Source: Thiogranum sp. (GTDB taxonomy: Bacteria; Pseudomonadota; Gammaproteobacteria; DSM-19610). From it: a DNA stretch of 64,000 nucleotides. The position numbers and the translations under genes were made by a program. The DNA lies in the NCBI GenBank assembly GCA_030148775.1, contig JASBST010000057.1:1-64000 (forward strand), written 5' to 3'. The notes beneath the pieces are model-generated. The model was not told the origin of the DNA and made no database searches. It saw only the letters and a program-made list of their open reading frames with translations. Within the stretch, counting starts at the first letter, position 1. Each line of letters opens with the position of its first letter. Below are positions 17,396 to 26,029 of the stretch, one piece after another.

Positions 17396-18376
17396 TTACA
17401 GATCGGCGATCAACGACGGATCGATATAGGACCCCACCGGCTGCGGCTGCCGATACACCTTGTTGGCAATGTTGAAGTCGTCAGCAATTTTGCTGGAGCC
17501 GTAGAGCGAAGAGAAACTGTCCCCTTTGACAAAATGCGATCTGGCCTCTTCGAGCGTCAGAATTTTCGTGCCGGCGAGAAAAGTCTTGTATTCCTCCGGC
17601 GCCACACCGACCCGCGCGGCCATGATTTTCACCGCGTCCTCGTGGGTCGCCGGATCGCGGATGTAATCCACCACGCGATACCACACTTTGAGAACCTTGC
17701 GCCATTGGTCGGGTTTGGCCGCCAGGCTTTCCGGCGACACGCTGAGGACATCGTAGATCAGGCCCGGTTCGTCGGCGCTGGTATAAATCGGTTTGGAACC
17801 GGGGACCAGTTGCAGCGCCGACCCGGAGTTGGGTTGCCAAGCGCAGATCGCCTCGACCTCGCCCGAGGCCAACACCTGTGGTGTCTCGTTGGTCGGCACG
17901 TTAATCAGTTCGACATCGTCCTCACTCATGCCGGCTTTTTTCAAGCCGTTGAGCAGCAACAGATGGTCGACAAAACCGATCTCGACCCCGATTTTTTTGC
18001 CCTTGAGCGCCGCCAGCGAATCGACGCCGGGGGCTCCGATCACCATGTCGTTACCGTTGCTGTAGTCGTTGATGAGGATCATCACACTTTCGGCGCCGCT
18101 GGCGCCAGTGACCAGGGCGTCGCCATTGGTCATGCTCACCGCATCCAGCTGACCGGCGGCGAAGGCGTCCATCGAGGCGACGTAATCGAACCACTCGAAT
18201 TTCACGTCGACACCGGCTTGCTTGAACCAGCCCTTGTCGAGCGCCACCTCCCAGGCCACCCAACCCGGCCAATCGCTGTAACCGATCTTCAGCGGCTCCG
18301 CCCCGGCGCTCGGCGCGAGGACGACAACCAGGGTGGCAAGAAAAACTCTCAGGCGCGTGCATAGACGTGTAGGCAT
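17396..18376 (-). CDS. ABC transporter substrate-binding protein, first gene of the guanidine operon
   Basis: A 326-residue periplasmic protein with a signal peptide ending near [11 protein letters not shown]. The mature protein starts [20 protein letters not shown] and carries the NMT1/TauA-like pattern [17 protein letters not shown] and [12 protein letters not shown]. It corresponds to the urea-carboxylase-associated binding protein family (TIGR03427 group). It probably binds guanidine or a close analogue. It is the first gene after the sigma-54 promoter at 18428-18443, with a leader of about 40 bases that contains an imperfect CTGGTA/TACCAG repeat but no riboswitch I can recognise. Confidence 0.88.
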   Translation of the reverse strand: MPTRLCTRLRVFLATLVVVLAPSAGAEPLKIGYSDWPGWVAWEVALDKGWFKQAGVDVKFEWFDYVASMDAFAAGQLDAVSMTNGDALVTGASGAESVMILINDYSNGNDMVIGAPGVDSLAALKGKKIGVEIGFVDHLLLLNGLKKAGMSEDDVELINVPTNETPQVLASGEVEAICAWQPNSGSALQLVPGSKPIYTSADEPGLIYDVLSVSPESLAAKPDQWRKVLKVWYRVVDYIRDPATHEDAVKIMAARVGVAPEEYKTFLAGTKILTLEEARSHFVKGDSFSSLYGSSKIADDFNIANKVYRQPQPVGSYIDPSLIADL

Positions 18377-18427
18377 GGGCGGGCTCCGGCTGGTATTACG
18401 AAAGCGTTATCAGGTATTACCAGATTC

Positions 18428-18443
18428 AGCAATCGACGTGCCA
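18428..18443 (-). promoter_or_regulatory. Sigma-54 promoter of the guanidine operon
   Basis: On the minus strand the sequence is TGGCACGTCGATTGCT, an exact match to TGGCACG-N4-TTGCW. Transcription would start near 18417, about 40 bases before the binding-protein ATG. NtrC-type sites lie about 100-125 bases upstream. Confidence 0.9.
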
Positions 18444-18539
18444 AGGCGAGAGATGGCATCAACTAATTGTTTTATATAATTATTTGATTTTCATGCGAGA
18501 CCTCGTCCCAGCCGCTATCCGCTCCGCTTTGGTGCCCGC

Positions 18540-18567
18540 GCACAACGCCAGTGCACGCCGGTGGTGA
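18540..18567. promoter_or_regulatory. NtrC-type sites upstream of the guanidine operon
   Basis: Bases 18540-18554 read GCACAACGCCAGTGC, an exact GCAC-N7-GTGC. A second near-match, GCACGCCGGTGGTGA, overlaps at 18553-18567 with one mismatch in the outer core. The spacing to the sigma-54 promoter is normal for NtrC enhancers. Other than this, the stretch between the operon and the tRNA holds nothing I recognise. Confidence 0.7.
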
Positions 18568-18691
18568 CAGAGCTAGCGCGCCGGTGAAGCGCCCGGTACT
18601 GGTAATATTCAGGGTATCTCGTAGAATGGCGCCTTTCCCCGGGTCCGGCGCAACCCGCCGCGACCAGATACCGGAAAGATCGGAAACCTAC

Positions 18692-18768
18692 GCGCCCGTA
18701 GCTCAGCTGGATAGAGTGTCGGCCTCCGAAGCCGAAGGTCACAGGTTCGACTCCTGTCGGGCGCGCCA
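18692..18768 (+). tRNA. tRNA-Arg (CCG)
   Basis: A 77-base cloverleaf including an encoded CCA. The acceptor stem is GCGCCCG with CGGGCGC, the D-arm is GCTCAGCTGGATAGAG, the anticodon arm has CTCCGAA with anticodon CCG, and the T-arm is ACAGG-TTCGACT-CCTGT. The identity is arginine for codon CGG. It stands alone between the divergently placed guanidine operon and ldhA. Confidence 0.97.
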
Positions 18769-18810
18769 TTTCTTTGCCTGCATCCTGTACGACAGCGCGC
18801 TTTCCCGCCG

Positions 18811-19806
18811 CTACTCAAACGATAGCGCGTGCACCGGCTGCTTGCCCTGTTCGAAATCTGTAATGGACTGCAACGTAGTACCAGCGATATCGGCCAGCGC
18901 ATCGGCGGTAAAAAAACCCTGATGTGCGGTTACCAGAACATTGGGGAAAGTCAGCAGCCGCTCGAAGACGTCGTCCTGGATGATTTCGCCCGACATGTCT
19001 TCGAAAAACAACTCGCTCTCCTCTTCGTAGACGTCCATACCCAGGTAACCGATCTTCTTGTCCTTCAGCGCACGGATGATGGCACCGGTGTCCAGCACCG
19101 CGCCGCGGCTGGTATTGATCAGCATGACGTTATCTTTCATCTGTGACAGCGCCGCGGCGTCTATCATATTGTAGGTGTCGCGGGTCGCCGGACAATGCAG
19201 ACTGAGGACATCGGCCGCCGCGAACAGCTCGGCGCGATCGACATAACGGATGCCGACGCGTCGACACTCGGCGTCCGGCACCGGGTCATGCGCCAGCACC
19301 TGCATGCCGAAGGCCTGGAGGATGCGCGCGACGATCGAACCGATATTGCCGGTGCCGACAACCCCGGCGGTGCGGCCGGCCAGATCGAAGCCCAGCAGTC
19401 CGTCGAGCGCGAAGTTGCCGTCGCGTACGCGCGAATAGGCACGATGGATTTTCCGGTTCAGCGCCAGTATCAGGCACAGGGTGTGCTCGGCCACGGCATG
19501 CGGTGAATAGGCCGGTACCCGCACCACCGTTAGGCCCAACTCAGCGGCGGCAGCGACATCCACATTGTCGTAGCCGGCGCAACGCAAGGCGATCAACCGT
19601 ACGCCCGTTGCGCTCAACCGGGTCAGGACCGGTTTGTCCAGAGCATCGTTAACGAATACACAGATCGCCCGCTCGTCGCGCACCAGATCCGCCGTGGCGA
19701 CACTCAGACGCGGGCCGACAAAGCGCAGCTCGTGACCGAAGCGCCCATTGACAGCCGCGAACGAACGCTCGTCATACGGCCTGGCGCTGAAGAAAAGGGT
19801 TTTCAT
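18811..19806 (-). CDS. ldhA: D-lactate dehydrogenase, NAD-dependent 2-hydroxyacid dehydrogenase family
   Basis: A 331-residue cytoplasmic enzyme that reduces pyruvate to D-lactate, close in layout to E. coli LdhA (329 residues). It starts [16 protein letters not shown]. The NAD-binding motif is [16 protein letters not shown]. The catalytic Arg, Glu and His lie in [28 protein letters not shown] and TAHQGFFT. The stretch [19 protein letters not shown] is typical of fermentative D-LDH. AAGAGG precedes ATG 19806; a longer reading to 19896 lacks similarity. The DUF1622 gene ends 45 bases upstream, so the two may be cotranscribed. Confidence 0.92.
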   Translation of the reverse strand: MKTLFFSARPYDERSFAAVNGRFGHELRFVGPRLSVATADLVRDERAICVFVNDALDKPVLTRLSATGVRLIALRCAGYDNVDVAAAAELGLTVVRVPAYSPHAVAEHTLCLILALNRKIHRAYSRVRDGNFALDGLLGFDLAGRTAGVVGTGNIGSIVARILQAFGMQVLAHDPVPDAECRRVGIRYVDRAELFAAADVLSLHCPATRDTYNMIDAAALSQMKDNVMLINTSRGAVLDTGAIIRALKDKKIGYLGMDVYEEESELFFEDMSGEIIQDDVFERLLTFPNVLVTAHQGFFTADALADIAGTTLQSITDFEQGKQPVHALSFE

Positions 19807-19850
19807 GGCAACGGCCTCTTTACGTCGTCGACACGCGGCCGGCGCGGCGA

Positions 19851-20213
19851 TCAGTCCTGCGGCTGCCCGCGAAGTGTCTCGCCCTGCCACGGCCAACGGC
19901 CCTCGACTTCGAGGTGCAGCGTCAGGCTGAGGAACGCGCGAACGAGGATGATCAGGCCGAGGATGGCGACATTCTGCAGCGTGTCGGCCACCACCACGGT
20001 ACGTATGATGTCTCCCGCAATCAGGAACTCGAGGCCGAGAATAATAGACCGCCCAAGCTGTCGCCGATAACTCCGGTAAGCGGCGCCTTCGGGTCTGGTG
20101 CGAAACGTACGCAGGAAAACCAGGGAAGAAATGCCGGAGCCGATCACAATGACCAGCACGCCAACCGCTTCGACGGCGTAGCCGGCGACCGAAATGATTT
20201 CTGTAAACTGCAT
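19851..20213 (-). CDS. DUF1622 family membrane protein
   Basis: A 120-residue integral membrane protein with three hydrophobic segments: AGYAVEAVGVLVIVIGSGI, IILGLEFLIAGDIIRTVVV and NVAILGLIILVRAFLSLTL. The motif LGLEFLIAGDIIRT is characteristic of DUF1622. Its function is not known. It lies just upstream of ldhA on the same strand, with a small gap. Confidence 0.85.
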   Translation of the reverse strand: MQFTEIISVAGYAVEAVGVLVIVIGSGISSLVFLRTFRTRPEGAAYRSYRRQLGRSIILGLEFLIAGDIIRTVVVADTLQNVAILGLIILVRAFLSLTLHLEVEGRWPWQGETLRGQPQD

Positions 20214-20296
20214 GCGCTCACCTCGCGGGTTCGCTTTCAGTTACCGGAAAATCCGCCTGTTCCTCTTAACCCGGTACCGATGTCGTCACCCACGGC

Positions 20297-20755
20297 TCAG
20301 TCGTTGCCAGGGCGCCCGGCGGCTCGATTCGGCGGTTGCTGTCTGCTCGGCTCGTGGGTTTCAAAACGCGGCAAAGCCGCGTCCAAGGGGTCCCAATTGG
20401 CTCGGGAGCCGACAAAGATGTGCGCCGTCGGGCGCTGCGTGATATCACCGTCGATGCTGCCCAGGCGTACCCGCACCCGATCGGTGACCGATCGTCTTTT
20501 ACTGATTATAGGCGAACCGCAACGGCGACAGAAAAACTTCACCTGGTCGGAGCCGGACGGGTAGCCGGTCAGCTCGCTCTCGCCGGTGAGAACAACAAAG
20601 TCCTCTGCCTTCACGTTGCCGTTGGTGGCGTAAGCGCTGCCCTGGGCCTTGCGGCACTCGGAGCAATGGCAGCAGATGATGTCTTCGATCGCGCCCTTGA
20701 TCTCATAACGAACACGGCCGCAGAGACAACCGCCCCGATAGATCCGTCCCGTCAT
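20297..20755 (-). CDS. GFA family protein (glutathione-dependent formaldehyde-activating fold)
   Basis: A 152-residue zinc protein. The zinc-binding motifs are GGCLCGRVRYEI, CHCSECRKAQGSAYA and FFCRRCGSPI. The family shares a fold with Gfa, but most members have no shown activity on formaldehyde. I chose ATG 20755 (MTGRIYRGGCLC), which fits the family. The C-terminal tail after DPLDAALPRFE is low in similarity. Confidence 0.87.
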   Translation of the reverse strand: MTGRIYRGGCLCGRVRYEIKGAIEDIICCHCSECRKAQGSAYATNGNVKAEDFVVLTGESELTGYPSGSDQVKFFCRRCGSPIISKRRSVTDRVRVRLGSIDGDITQRPTAHIFVGSRANWDPLDAALPRFETHEPSRQQPPNRAAGRPGND

Positions 20756-20771
20756 AACAGCACCTTTTCGT

Positions 20772-21178
20772 CTATTGGCTGGATGCACCGAGAACCGAGG
20801 ATAGCACGCCGGTCGTAAAACCCGACCCGTTCAGACGCAAGCGCGTGGCCGCCGCACCGGCGCCGGGCGCACGATCAAGGCCTACGGAATATACCGATGC
20901 ACGCAGGATCCGAACCACGGGCACCAGGTATGAACGATACCAGCGGGATTTCCCCTTACCCTGCGCCTGTTGTTGCTCCGGGTCATTTTTCCAGGCCCGG
21001 ATCTGTCGTTCGCTGTCCCAATACGAGATGGCGACCTCCTCGTCACCCTGGACCAAGTCGCTAAAACCGATACGGCCGTATTCTCACGCCCGAGACATCG
21101 CATGCGCTCGGCCGTGCGCCGGTAGTCGTCGTCAAGTTGGGCGAGCTGCGCTGTGAATATCACGGCGTACATGGACAA
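20772..21178 (-). pseudogene. Frameshifted antibiotic biosynthesis monooxygenase (ABM) family gene
   Basis: Two overlapping frames together spell one ABM-family protein. The first gives MYAVIFTAQLAQLDDDYRRT and continues to about 21090. The second gives EYGRIGFSDLVQGDEEVAISYWDSE and AWKNDPEQQQAQGKGKSRWY. The join falls in GTGAGAATACGG near 21082: one extra A would restore LGREKYGRIGF. So a single base is missing, either as a true mutation or as a base-call error. The intact family protein is a small dimeric ferredoxin-like enzyme of about 100 residues. After the family domain the second frame runs on for some 40 unrelated residues. Confidence 0.75.
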
Positions 21179-21705
21179 TCCTCGACGGACCCGCGTACCG
21201 ATACAAGCCAGTCTGCGGCCGCGCGCCTATAGTTGCACGGCGCAGGCGCCACCGAAACACCAACAGCGCCGCGATCGCCTGGCCGACACCCGCAGACCGA
21301 CCCGCTGCGTCCTGAGCTGGCACACCAAGCGCAGGGGCCGGCAAGACAGTTTCCAAGAGCGCAGCGACCACGCACATCCGGGCCTCCCGGCCATCTCTTC
21401 AATGCGAACATAACCGCCATATTGGTGACGCATGGCCGTGACGCCGACCCGTTTCCACCCGCGCAGCCCTCGGCCTAGCGCGCCTAAGTGACCGAAAAAA
21501 CCAGAATTATTTCGGGTTTCCCTTATAGACTAAGTGAATTACTGTGTGGAATAGTCAGTTACATACTGGCAAGGATTTCCAGAGATCGGCCGAGAGCAGC
21601 CGTTTCGATGACAAGAGTAGTGTCAGCCAACACCTATGGATAGCCGTAACCGACGTCGATGCCACATCCCGCTCATTTAAACTGGCCAGCGGGGGCTGAC
21701 TTTCT
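21179..21705. other. Intergenic stretch without a recognised gene
   Basis: Reading frames of 70-90 codons exist on both strands, but none shows a family pattern, a clear ribosome binding site or a plausible composition (many are Cys/Trp/Arg-rich). The last 230 bases are more AT-rich and probably hold the promoter of the histidine kinase gene. I could not place -35 and -10 boxes with confidence. Confidence 0.5.
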
Positions 21706-22839
21706 GTGAATGAACACCCCCAGCCCGCGCCGGCAGGTACGGAAGGCGACCTGCCGTTCCGCATCCTGTTCGACACCGCGGCGGAATTCATTTTCGTCCT
21801 CGACCAGGACAGCCGTATTCTGCAGACCAATCGCTTCGTCAGCGAGCAATCGGGCTATACTCCCCCTGAGATGAAGGGCAAGGCGGTGACGGATTTTTTT
21901 ACCGCGACCTCCAGGACGCTTTACCACAGTCTTCTGCCGCTGCTGCACCGCCGCGGACATGCGCGCGCCGAAATCGAACTGGTGTGCAAAAGCGGGCATG
22001 TCCTGCAGGTGGAGTGTCAGGCCACGGCGGTGCCGCCGCAGGCGGGGGAAGCCGCCAGCGTACTGCTGATCCAGCGCGATATCTCGGCACTCAAGCGCGC
22101 CGAAGAGAAAGCCCGCCATCACCAACAGGAATCGGCCCACCTGATGCGCCTGAGCGTCATGGGCGAGATGGCCGCGAGTATGGCACATGAACTCAATCAG
22201 CCGTTGACGGCGTTGATCAGCTACTGCGGCATGGCGTTGTCTCAGCTCAAGGCGATACCGTCGGTGCCGGACAGTCTGGTGGATATTCTGGAATGCGCCA
22301 ACGAACAGGCCCACCGCGCCAGCGATATCATTCACCAGATACGCAGCTCGGTGAGCAAGGGCAATATCCGCAAACGGCCGATGGATATCGACAATAGTGT
22401 GCGCGAGGTCGCCAAACTGCTCGACTGGGAACTGGCCGACAGCCAGGTGGAACTCGAATTGGACCTGCAGGGCGGCGCTATCCGGGTGATGGCCAACAGT
22501 GTGCAGATCGAGCAAGTTCTGCTCAACCTGATCAGCAACAGCCTGGAGGCCATTCGTCAGGGCGATGTGTCCGCCGGCCGGCTACAGCTGCAAACCCGGG
22601 TGGCGGCGGACGGGCGCTCATTGGTGATCAGTGTCACCGACAATGGCCCGGGCGTGAGCGCCGACATCGGCAGTCGCCTGTTCGAACCGTTCCAGACCAG
22701 CAAGGAAACCGGCATGGGGATGGGGCTGTCGATCAGCCGCTCCATCCTCCAGGCCCATCAGGGAACCATCTGGCTGGAAAAGCCCGGCCCGGGTGGAACC
22801 ACCTTTTGTATCAGACTACCGTGCCTAGAATCCGCATGA
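21706..22839 (+). CDS. PAS-domain sensor histidine kinase
   Basis: A 377-residue soluble kinase with no membrane segment. A PAS domain (about 15-130) starts FRILFDTAAEFIFVLDQDSR. The HisKA box has the phosphorylated histidine in MAASMAHELNQPLTAL, as in the FixL/TtrS group. The HATPase domain shows N-box NLISNSLEAI, G1 VTDNGPGV and G2 GMGMGLSIS. It starts at GTG 21706 after GGGGG. The stop overlaps the regulator start as ATGA. The signal is probably cytoplasmic, and no heme ligand is evident. Confidence 0.9.
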   Translation: MNEHPQPAPAGTEGDLPFRILFDTAAEFIFVLDQDSRILQTNRFVSEQSGYTPPEMKGKAVTDFFTATSRTLYHSLLPLLHRRGHARAEIELVCKSGHVLQVECQATAVPPQAGEAASVLLIQRDISALKRAEEKARHHQQESAHLMRLSVMGEMAASMAHELNQPLTALISYCGMALSQLKAIPSVPDSLVDILECANEQAHRASDIIHQIRSSVSKGNIRKRPMDIDNSVREVAKLLDWELADSQVELELDLQGGAIRVMANSVQIEQVLLNLISNSLEAIRQGDVSAGRLQLQTRVAADGRSLVISVTDNGPGVSADIGSRLFEPFQTSKETGMGMGLSISRSILQAHQGTIWLEKPGPGGTTFCIRLPCLESA

Positions 22840-23486
22840 GTAAACGTGAAACACTTTATCTCGTCGACGACAATGACGCAGTCCGTCACGCCTTGCGCCT
22901 GTTTTTGGAATCCAGGAACTTTCACGTCCAGGAGTTCTCCTCGGCCGAATCCCTGCTGGCGAGTATCGATACCCGGGCCACCGGCCTTCTGGTGCTTGAC
23001 CTGTGCATGCAGGGTATGTCCGGTCTGGAATTACAGGCCAAACTCAAGGCCAGTGATATTCAGCTGCCGATTATTTTCATCACTGGGCACGGCAACGTGC
23101 AGGATTCGGTCAACGCGCTCAAGGCCGGTGCGGCCGATTTCATCGAGAAGCCCTTTGACAACGAAGTACTGCTGGAGAGTATCCGTCGCGCTTTGCAGCA
23201 GGAACGCCTGCAACGCGAACAGCGCAGCGTGCTGCAAGAGCTGACACGCAAATTCGAGCGCCTGACACCGCGCGAGCGGGAAGTCATGAAATACATCGTC
23301 AACGGCACCTCCAACAAGCATCTGGCCGAGTTGTTGGGCGTCAGCAGCCGTACCATCGAGGTCCATCGCTCGCGCATCATGTCGAAAATGGGCGCCAAGT
23401 CGCTGCCCGAACTGGTCTGCATGGCCCTGTCGATCGGCGTCATCCGCGCCTGGAGCAAACCGCTGTGCAAGCCCTGCACCGCCTGA
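22836..23486 (+). CDS. FixJ-family response regulator (receiver plus LuxR-type DNA-binding domain)
   Basis: A 216-residue regulator and partner of the upstream kinase. The receiver domain begins ETLYLVDDNDAVRHAL, with phosphorylated Asp in LLVLDLCMQGMSG and the conserved Lys in FIEKPFD. The LuxR-type helix-turn-helix is LTPREREVMKYIVNGTSNK followed by LGVSSRTIEVHRSRIM. The ATG at 22836 lies in the kinase stop (ATGA), indicating coupled translation. Its likely targets are the PQQ dehydrogenase and binding-protein genes downstream, inferred from position only. Confidence 0.92.
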   Translation: MSKRETLYLVDDNDAVRHALRLFLESRNFHVQEFSSAESLLASIDTRATGLLVLDLCMQGMSGLELQAKLKASDIQLPIIFITGHGNVQDSVNALKAGAADFIEKPFDNEVLLESIRRALQQERLQREQRSVLQELTRKFERLTPREREVMKYIVNGTSNKHLAELLGVSSRTIEVHRSRIMSKMGAKSLPELVCMALSIGVIRAWSKPLCKPCTA

Positions 23487-23617
23487 CCTGAGCCCGCGAC
23501 GGACAGGGTATCCGGCGCTCGCGGGCCGCCCGGGAAGCGATATACTGACGCAATGGCGAAACCGGGCGGATACTTGCAACCTTTCCTCGGCCGCTGTTAC
23601 TCGGCCTGGCGCTGGCC

Positions 23618-24817
23618 GTGGCGGCCCACGGCGACGACACACCGGCGCTGGAGCTACGCCGGCAGGCTGTCACCCACCAGGGGCAGACGTGGCCGTTGCG
23701 CGTGCCCGCCGGCTTGCGGCTGGATATATTGATGCGCTCGCTGGACGCGCCCCGCCTGATGCACTTTTTACCCAACGGCGATCTGCTGATCGGCTCACGC
23801 TCGGGGAATATCTACCGTCTGCAGCCCCCTTACCGCGACGCCAACGTGCTGGTGAAGCTGCCCGGATACCCGCACAGTGTCGCCTACCGTGATCAACAGT
23901 TGCTGATCGCACGCAACGACGGTTTATATACAGCGCCCTACCGACCCGGCCAGCGCCGCATTTCCCCGGCGAGCGTTACCCGTCTGGCACCCTTGCCCGC
24001 GGGCGGCGGTCATACCAGTCGCACGGTGGCGGTCGGCCCGGATGGCCGGATTTATCTGGCACTCGGTAACAGCGGCAACTGCGCGGACGAATACCTGGGG
24101 CCAGGCTACCCGTTCGAGCGCCGCCGCGGCGGGGTGTTGGTGCTGGACGAAAGCCGGGAAACGCCGCGCTGGCGGCCATTCGCCAGCGGCCTGCGCAATC
24201 CGGTGGGCATGGACTGGCATCCGCTCAGCGGCGTTCTCTATGCCAGCAACAACGGGCCGGACCATTGGGGATTCGAACAACCACCGGAAGCATTCGCCCG
24301 CCTTACCGCCGGCTCCTTCCACGGCATGCCCTGGTTCCAGTTCGACGGCCGGCGGTTGCGGCGCGATGACTGCATCGACACCAGGCCGCCGCGACCTCAG
24401 GCCGACGTCAGCCCGCCGGTGGCGACGTTTCCGGCGCGCAACGCGCCGATGGGGGTGGCCTTTGTACCGGCCGGAAGCCTGGACGAACGCTTCAGCCATC
24501 AGGCGGTGGTCGCCCTGCGCGGCTCGTGGGGTACCCGCCCCACGGGAGGCGCACAGGGCGATCCGGCCACCCGCTGGGCACCGGCACTGATGCTGGTGCG
24601 CTTCGGCATCGATGGACGCGCCACCGGCGAAGTCCTGGACCTTGTCACCGGCTTTCAGGCAGCCGACGGACAACGGCTGGCGCGCCCGGTCGGTGTGGCC
24701 ATCGGCCCGGACGGCGCGCTGTACTTTACCAGCGACAGCGGCTTGCAGGGGCTGTTTCGACTCGCGCTCGCGCCGAACCCCGACCGGGTCACCCGCCAAA
24801 TAGTTGTAATAAAATAA
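23618..24817 (+). CDS. PQQ-dependent sugar (sorbosone-type) dehydrogenase, 5' end unclear
   Basis: A 399-residue six-bladed beta-propeller quinoprotein of the soluble aldose/sorbosone dehydrogenase family. Landmarks are PRLMHFLPNGDLLIGSRSG, GGGHTSRTVAVGPDGRIYL, FASGLRNPVGMDWHP and FHGMPWFQF. It should oxidise a sugar or aldehyde in the periplasm. The only standard in-frame start is GTG 23618, yet the 40 bases before it encode FPRPLLLGLALAVAAHG, a signal-peptide core with no start codon in frame. ATG 23553 is one base out of frame. Thus either a base is missing or a rare start (CTG) is used. Confidence 0.8.
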   Translation: MAAHGDDTPALELRRQAVTHQGQTWPLRVPAGLRLDILMRSLDAPRLMHFLPNGDLLIGSRSGNIYRLQPPYRDANVLVKLPGYPHSVAYRDQQLLIARNDGLYTAPYRPGQRRISPASVTRLAPLPAGGGHTSRTVAVGPDGRIYLALGNSGNCADEYLGPGYPFERRRGGVLVLDESRETPRWRPFASGLRNPVGMDWHPLSGVLYASNNGPDHWGFEQPPEAFARLTAGSFHGMPWFQFDGRRLRRDDCIDTRPPRPQADVSPPVATFPARNAPMGVAFVPAGSLDERFSHQAVVALRGSWGTRPTGGAQGDPATRWAPALMLVRFGIDGRATGEVLDLVTGFQAADGQRLARPVGVAIGPDGALYFTSDSGLQGLFRLALAPNPDRVTRQIVVIK

Positions 24818-24936
24818 TTTTCAAATAATTTCACACATTTGGAATAGTTTCTCCGGCCGATGCATCTAGTTTTGGTGACCACCGGATACCGTCCCCGCGG
24901 CGTCCACGCTTACCCAAATAACGGTTGGAGACAATA

Positions 24937-25929
24937 ATGATGAGAGAGTACAGATTCCGCTTCCCTTTACTGGCCGCGCTAGCTTTCGCTGCCGGACTCG
25001 GCGTCCAGGCGGCGGCGCTGGCGGCCGACGACGCCGGCCAGGGACATGACTATCGCACCTTCCACGCCGATGGCGGCATCGACTACGGCAAGATCGGCGA
25101 CTCCTACAAGGCCGACCTGGTGATGTACCTCGCCGGCAACCAGTTCATGGTGATGGAGGAGCTGATCAAGGATTTCCAGAAAAAGAACCCCGACATCAAA
25201 ACCGTGTATGTCGAGACCATCCCGCCGGGACAAATCCTCAAGGGACAGATTCTCAAACAGGGCCAAATCAACGGCCAGGATACCGCGCAGAACCCAGACC
25301 TGTTCGCCAGCGTCAATCTGGGGCACCTGAAAAAGCTCAAAGGCAAAGGCGTGATGCACGACTACATCACCTACACCCATAACAAACTCGAACTGATGGT
25401 GGCCAAGGGCAACCCGAAGCACATCAAAGGCCCCGAGGATCTCGGGCGTGACGATCTGGTGCAGTCGCACCCCAATCCGCTCACCGAAGGCATTTTCAAG
25501 TTCTACGGCTCGCAGATGCTGAAGGATCTGGGACTGTATGAAAAGGTTACGGGAAACGCCAAGTGTAAAAGTTGCTGGGCAGTCAAGGACAAAACCTGGT
25601 TCACTCAGCGTCATCACCGCGAAACGCCGCACCGTATCGAAAACGGTCAGGCCGATGTCGGCATCGTCTGGACCACGGAGATCAAGCACGCTCAAGCCGA
25701 AGGTCGGCCGATAGACGGTGTCGCCATCCCGGCGCCCTACAACATGGCCGACAAGGTCGGCTATGCCATCGGCGCGCTGAAGAGCGGTCGCAACCCCTAT
25801 AACGCAATGCGTTACATGGCGTACTTGAGCACCGACGGCGCCCAGTCGATCTACGCCTCCTATGGTTTCGGCAAAGCCAACACCCAGGACCTGCTGCTGA
25901 AACCGATCCCGAATCCACCCAGTAAGTAA
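24937..25929 (+). CDS. Orphan periplasmic solute-binding protein (ModA-like fold)
   Basis: A 330-residue secreted protein with a signal peptide (LLAALAFAAGLGVQAAALAA). The body resembles molybdate/sulfate-type extracellular binding proteins: DLVMYLAGNQFMVMEELIKD, NKLELMVAKGNPKHIKGPED and GQADVGIVWTTEIKHAQAEG. A CKSC pair near residue 210 could form a disulfide. ATG 24937 follows GGAG at seven bases; a TTG at 24925 is less likely. No permease or ATPase is near, so it may deliver ligand to a distant transporter, or serve as a sensor partner for the upstream two-component system. A strong terminator follows. Confidence 0.75.
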   Translation: MMREYRFRFPLLAALAFAAGLGVQAAALAADDAGQGHDYRTFHADGGIDYGKIGDSYKADLVMYLAGNQFMVMEELIKDFQKKNPDIKTVYVETIPPGQILKGQILKQGQINGQDTAQNPDLFASVNLGHLKKLKGKGVMHDYITYTHNKLELMVAKGNPKHIKGPEDLGRDDLVQSHPNPLTEGIFKFYGSQMLKDLGLYEKVTGNAKCKSCWAVKDKTWFTQRHHRETPHRIENGQADVGIVWTTEIKHAQAEGRPIDGVAIPAPYNMADKVGYAIGALKSGRNPYNAMRYMAYLSTDGAQSIYASYGFGKANTQDLLLKPIPNPPSK

Positions 25930-25946
25930 CTCGCGGCAATAAACCA

Positions 25947-25983
25947 CCTGCGGCGGCTAACGTCGCCGCAGGCAGGTTTTTTA
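25947..25983 (+). terminator. Rho-independent terminator after the binding-protein gene
   Basis: CCTGCGGCG and CGCCGCAGG form a perfect 9-bp stem around eight bases, followed by CAGG and six T. It ends the transcription unit that contains the PQQ dehydrogenase region and binding protein. Confidence 0.9.
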
Positions 25984-26029
25984 CAGACAGCGGAAGTTTG
26001 GCGCCGGCCGGGCGGTATCGACGCCAGTT

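Noticed and set aside
18377..18427. Possible second guanidine riboswitch at the front of the operon
   Set aside because: The leader has only about 40 bases, with a CTGGTA/TACCAG repeat; no ACGR-loop hairpins or ykkC core is present.
21132..21478. Overlapping frames of 70-90 codons upstream of the histidine kinase gene
   Set aside because: No family pattern, no ribosome binding site and biased composition; probably non-coding.
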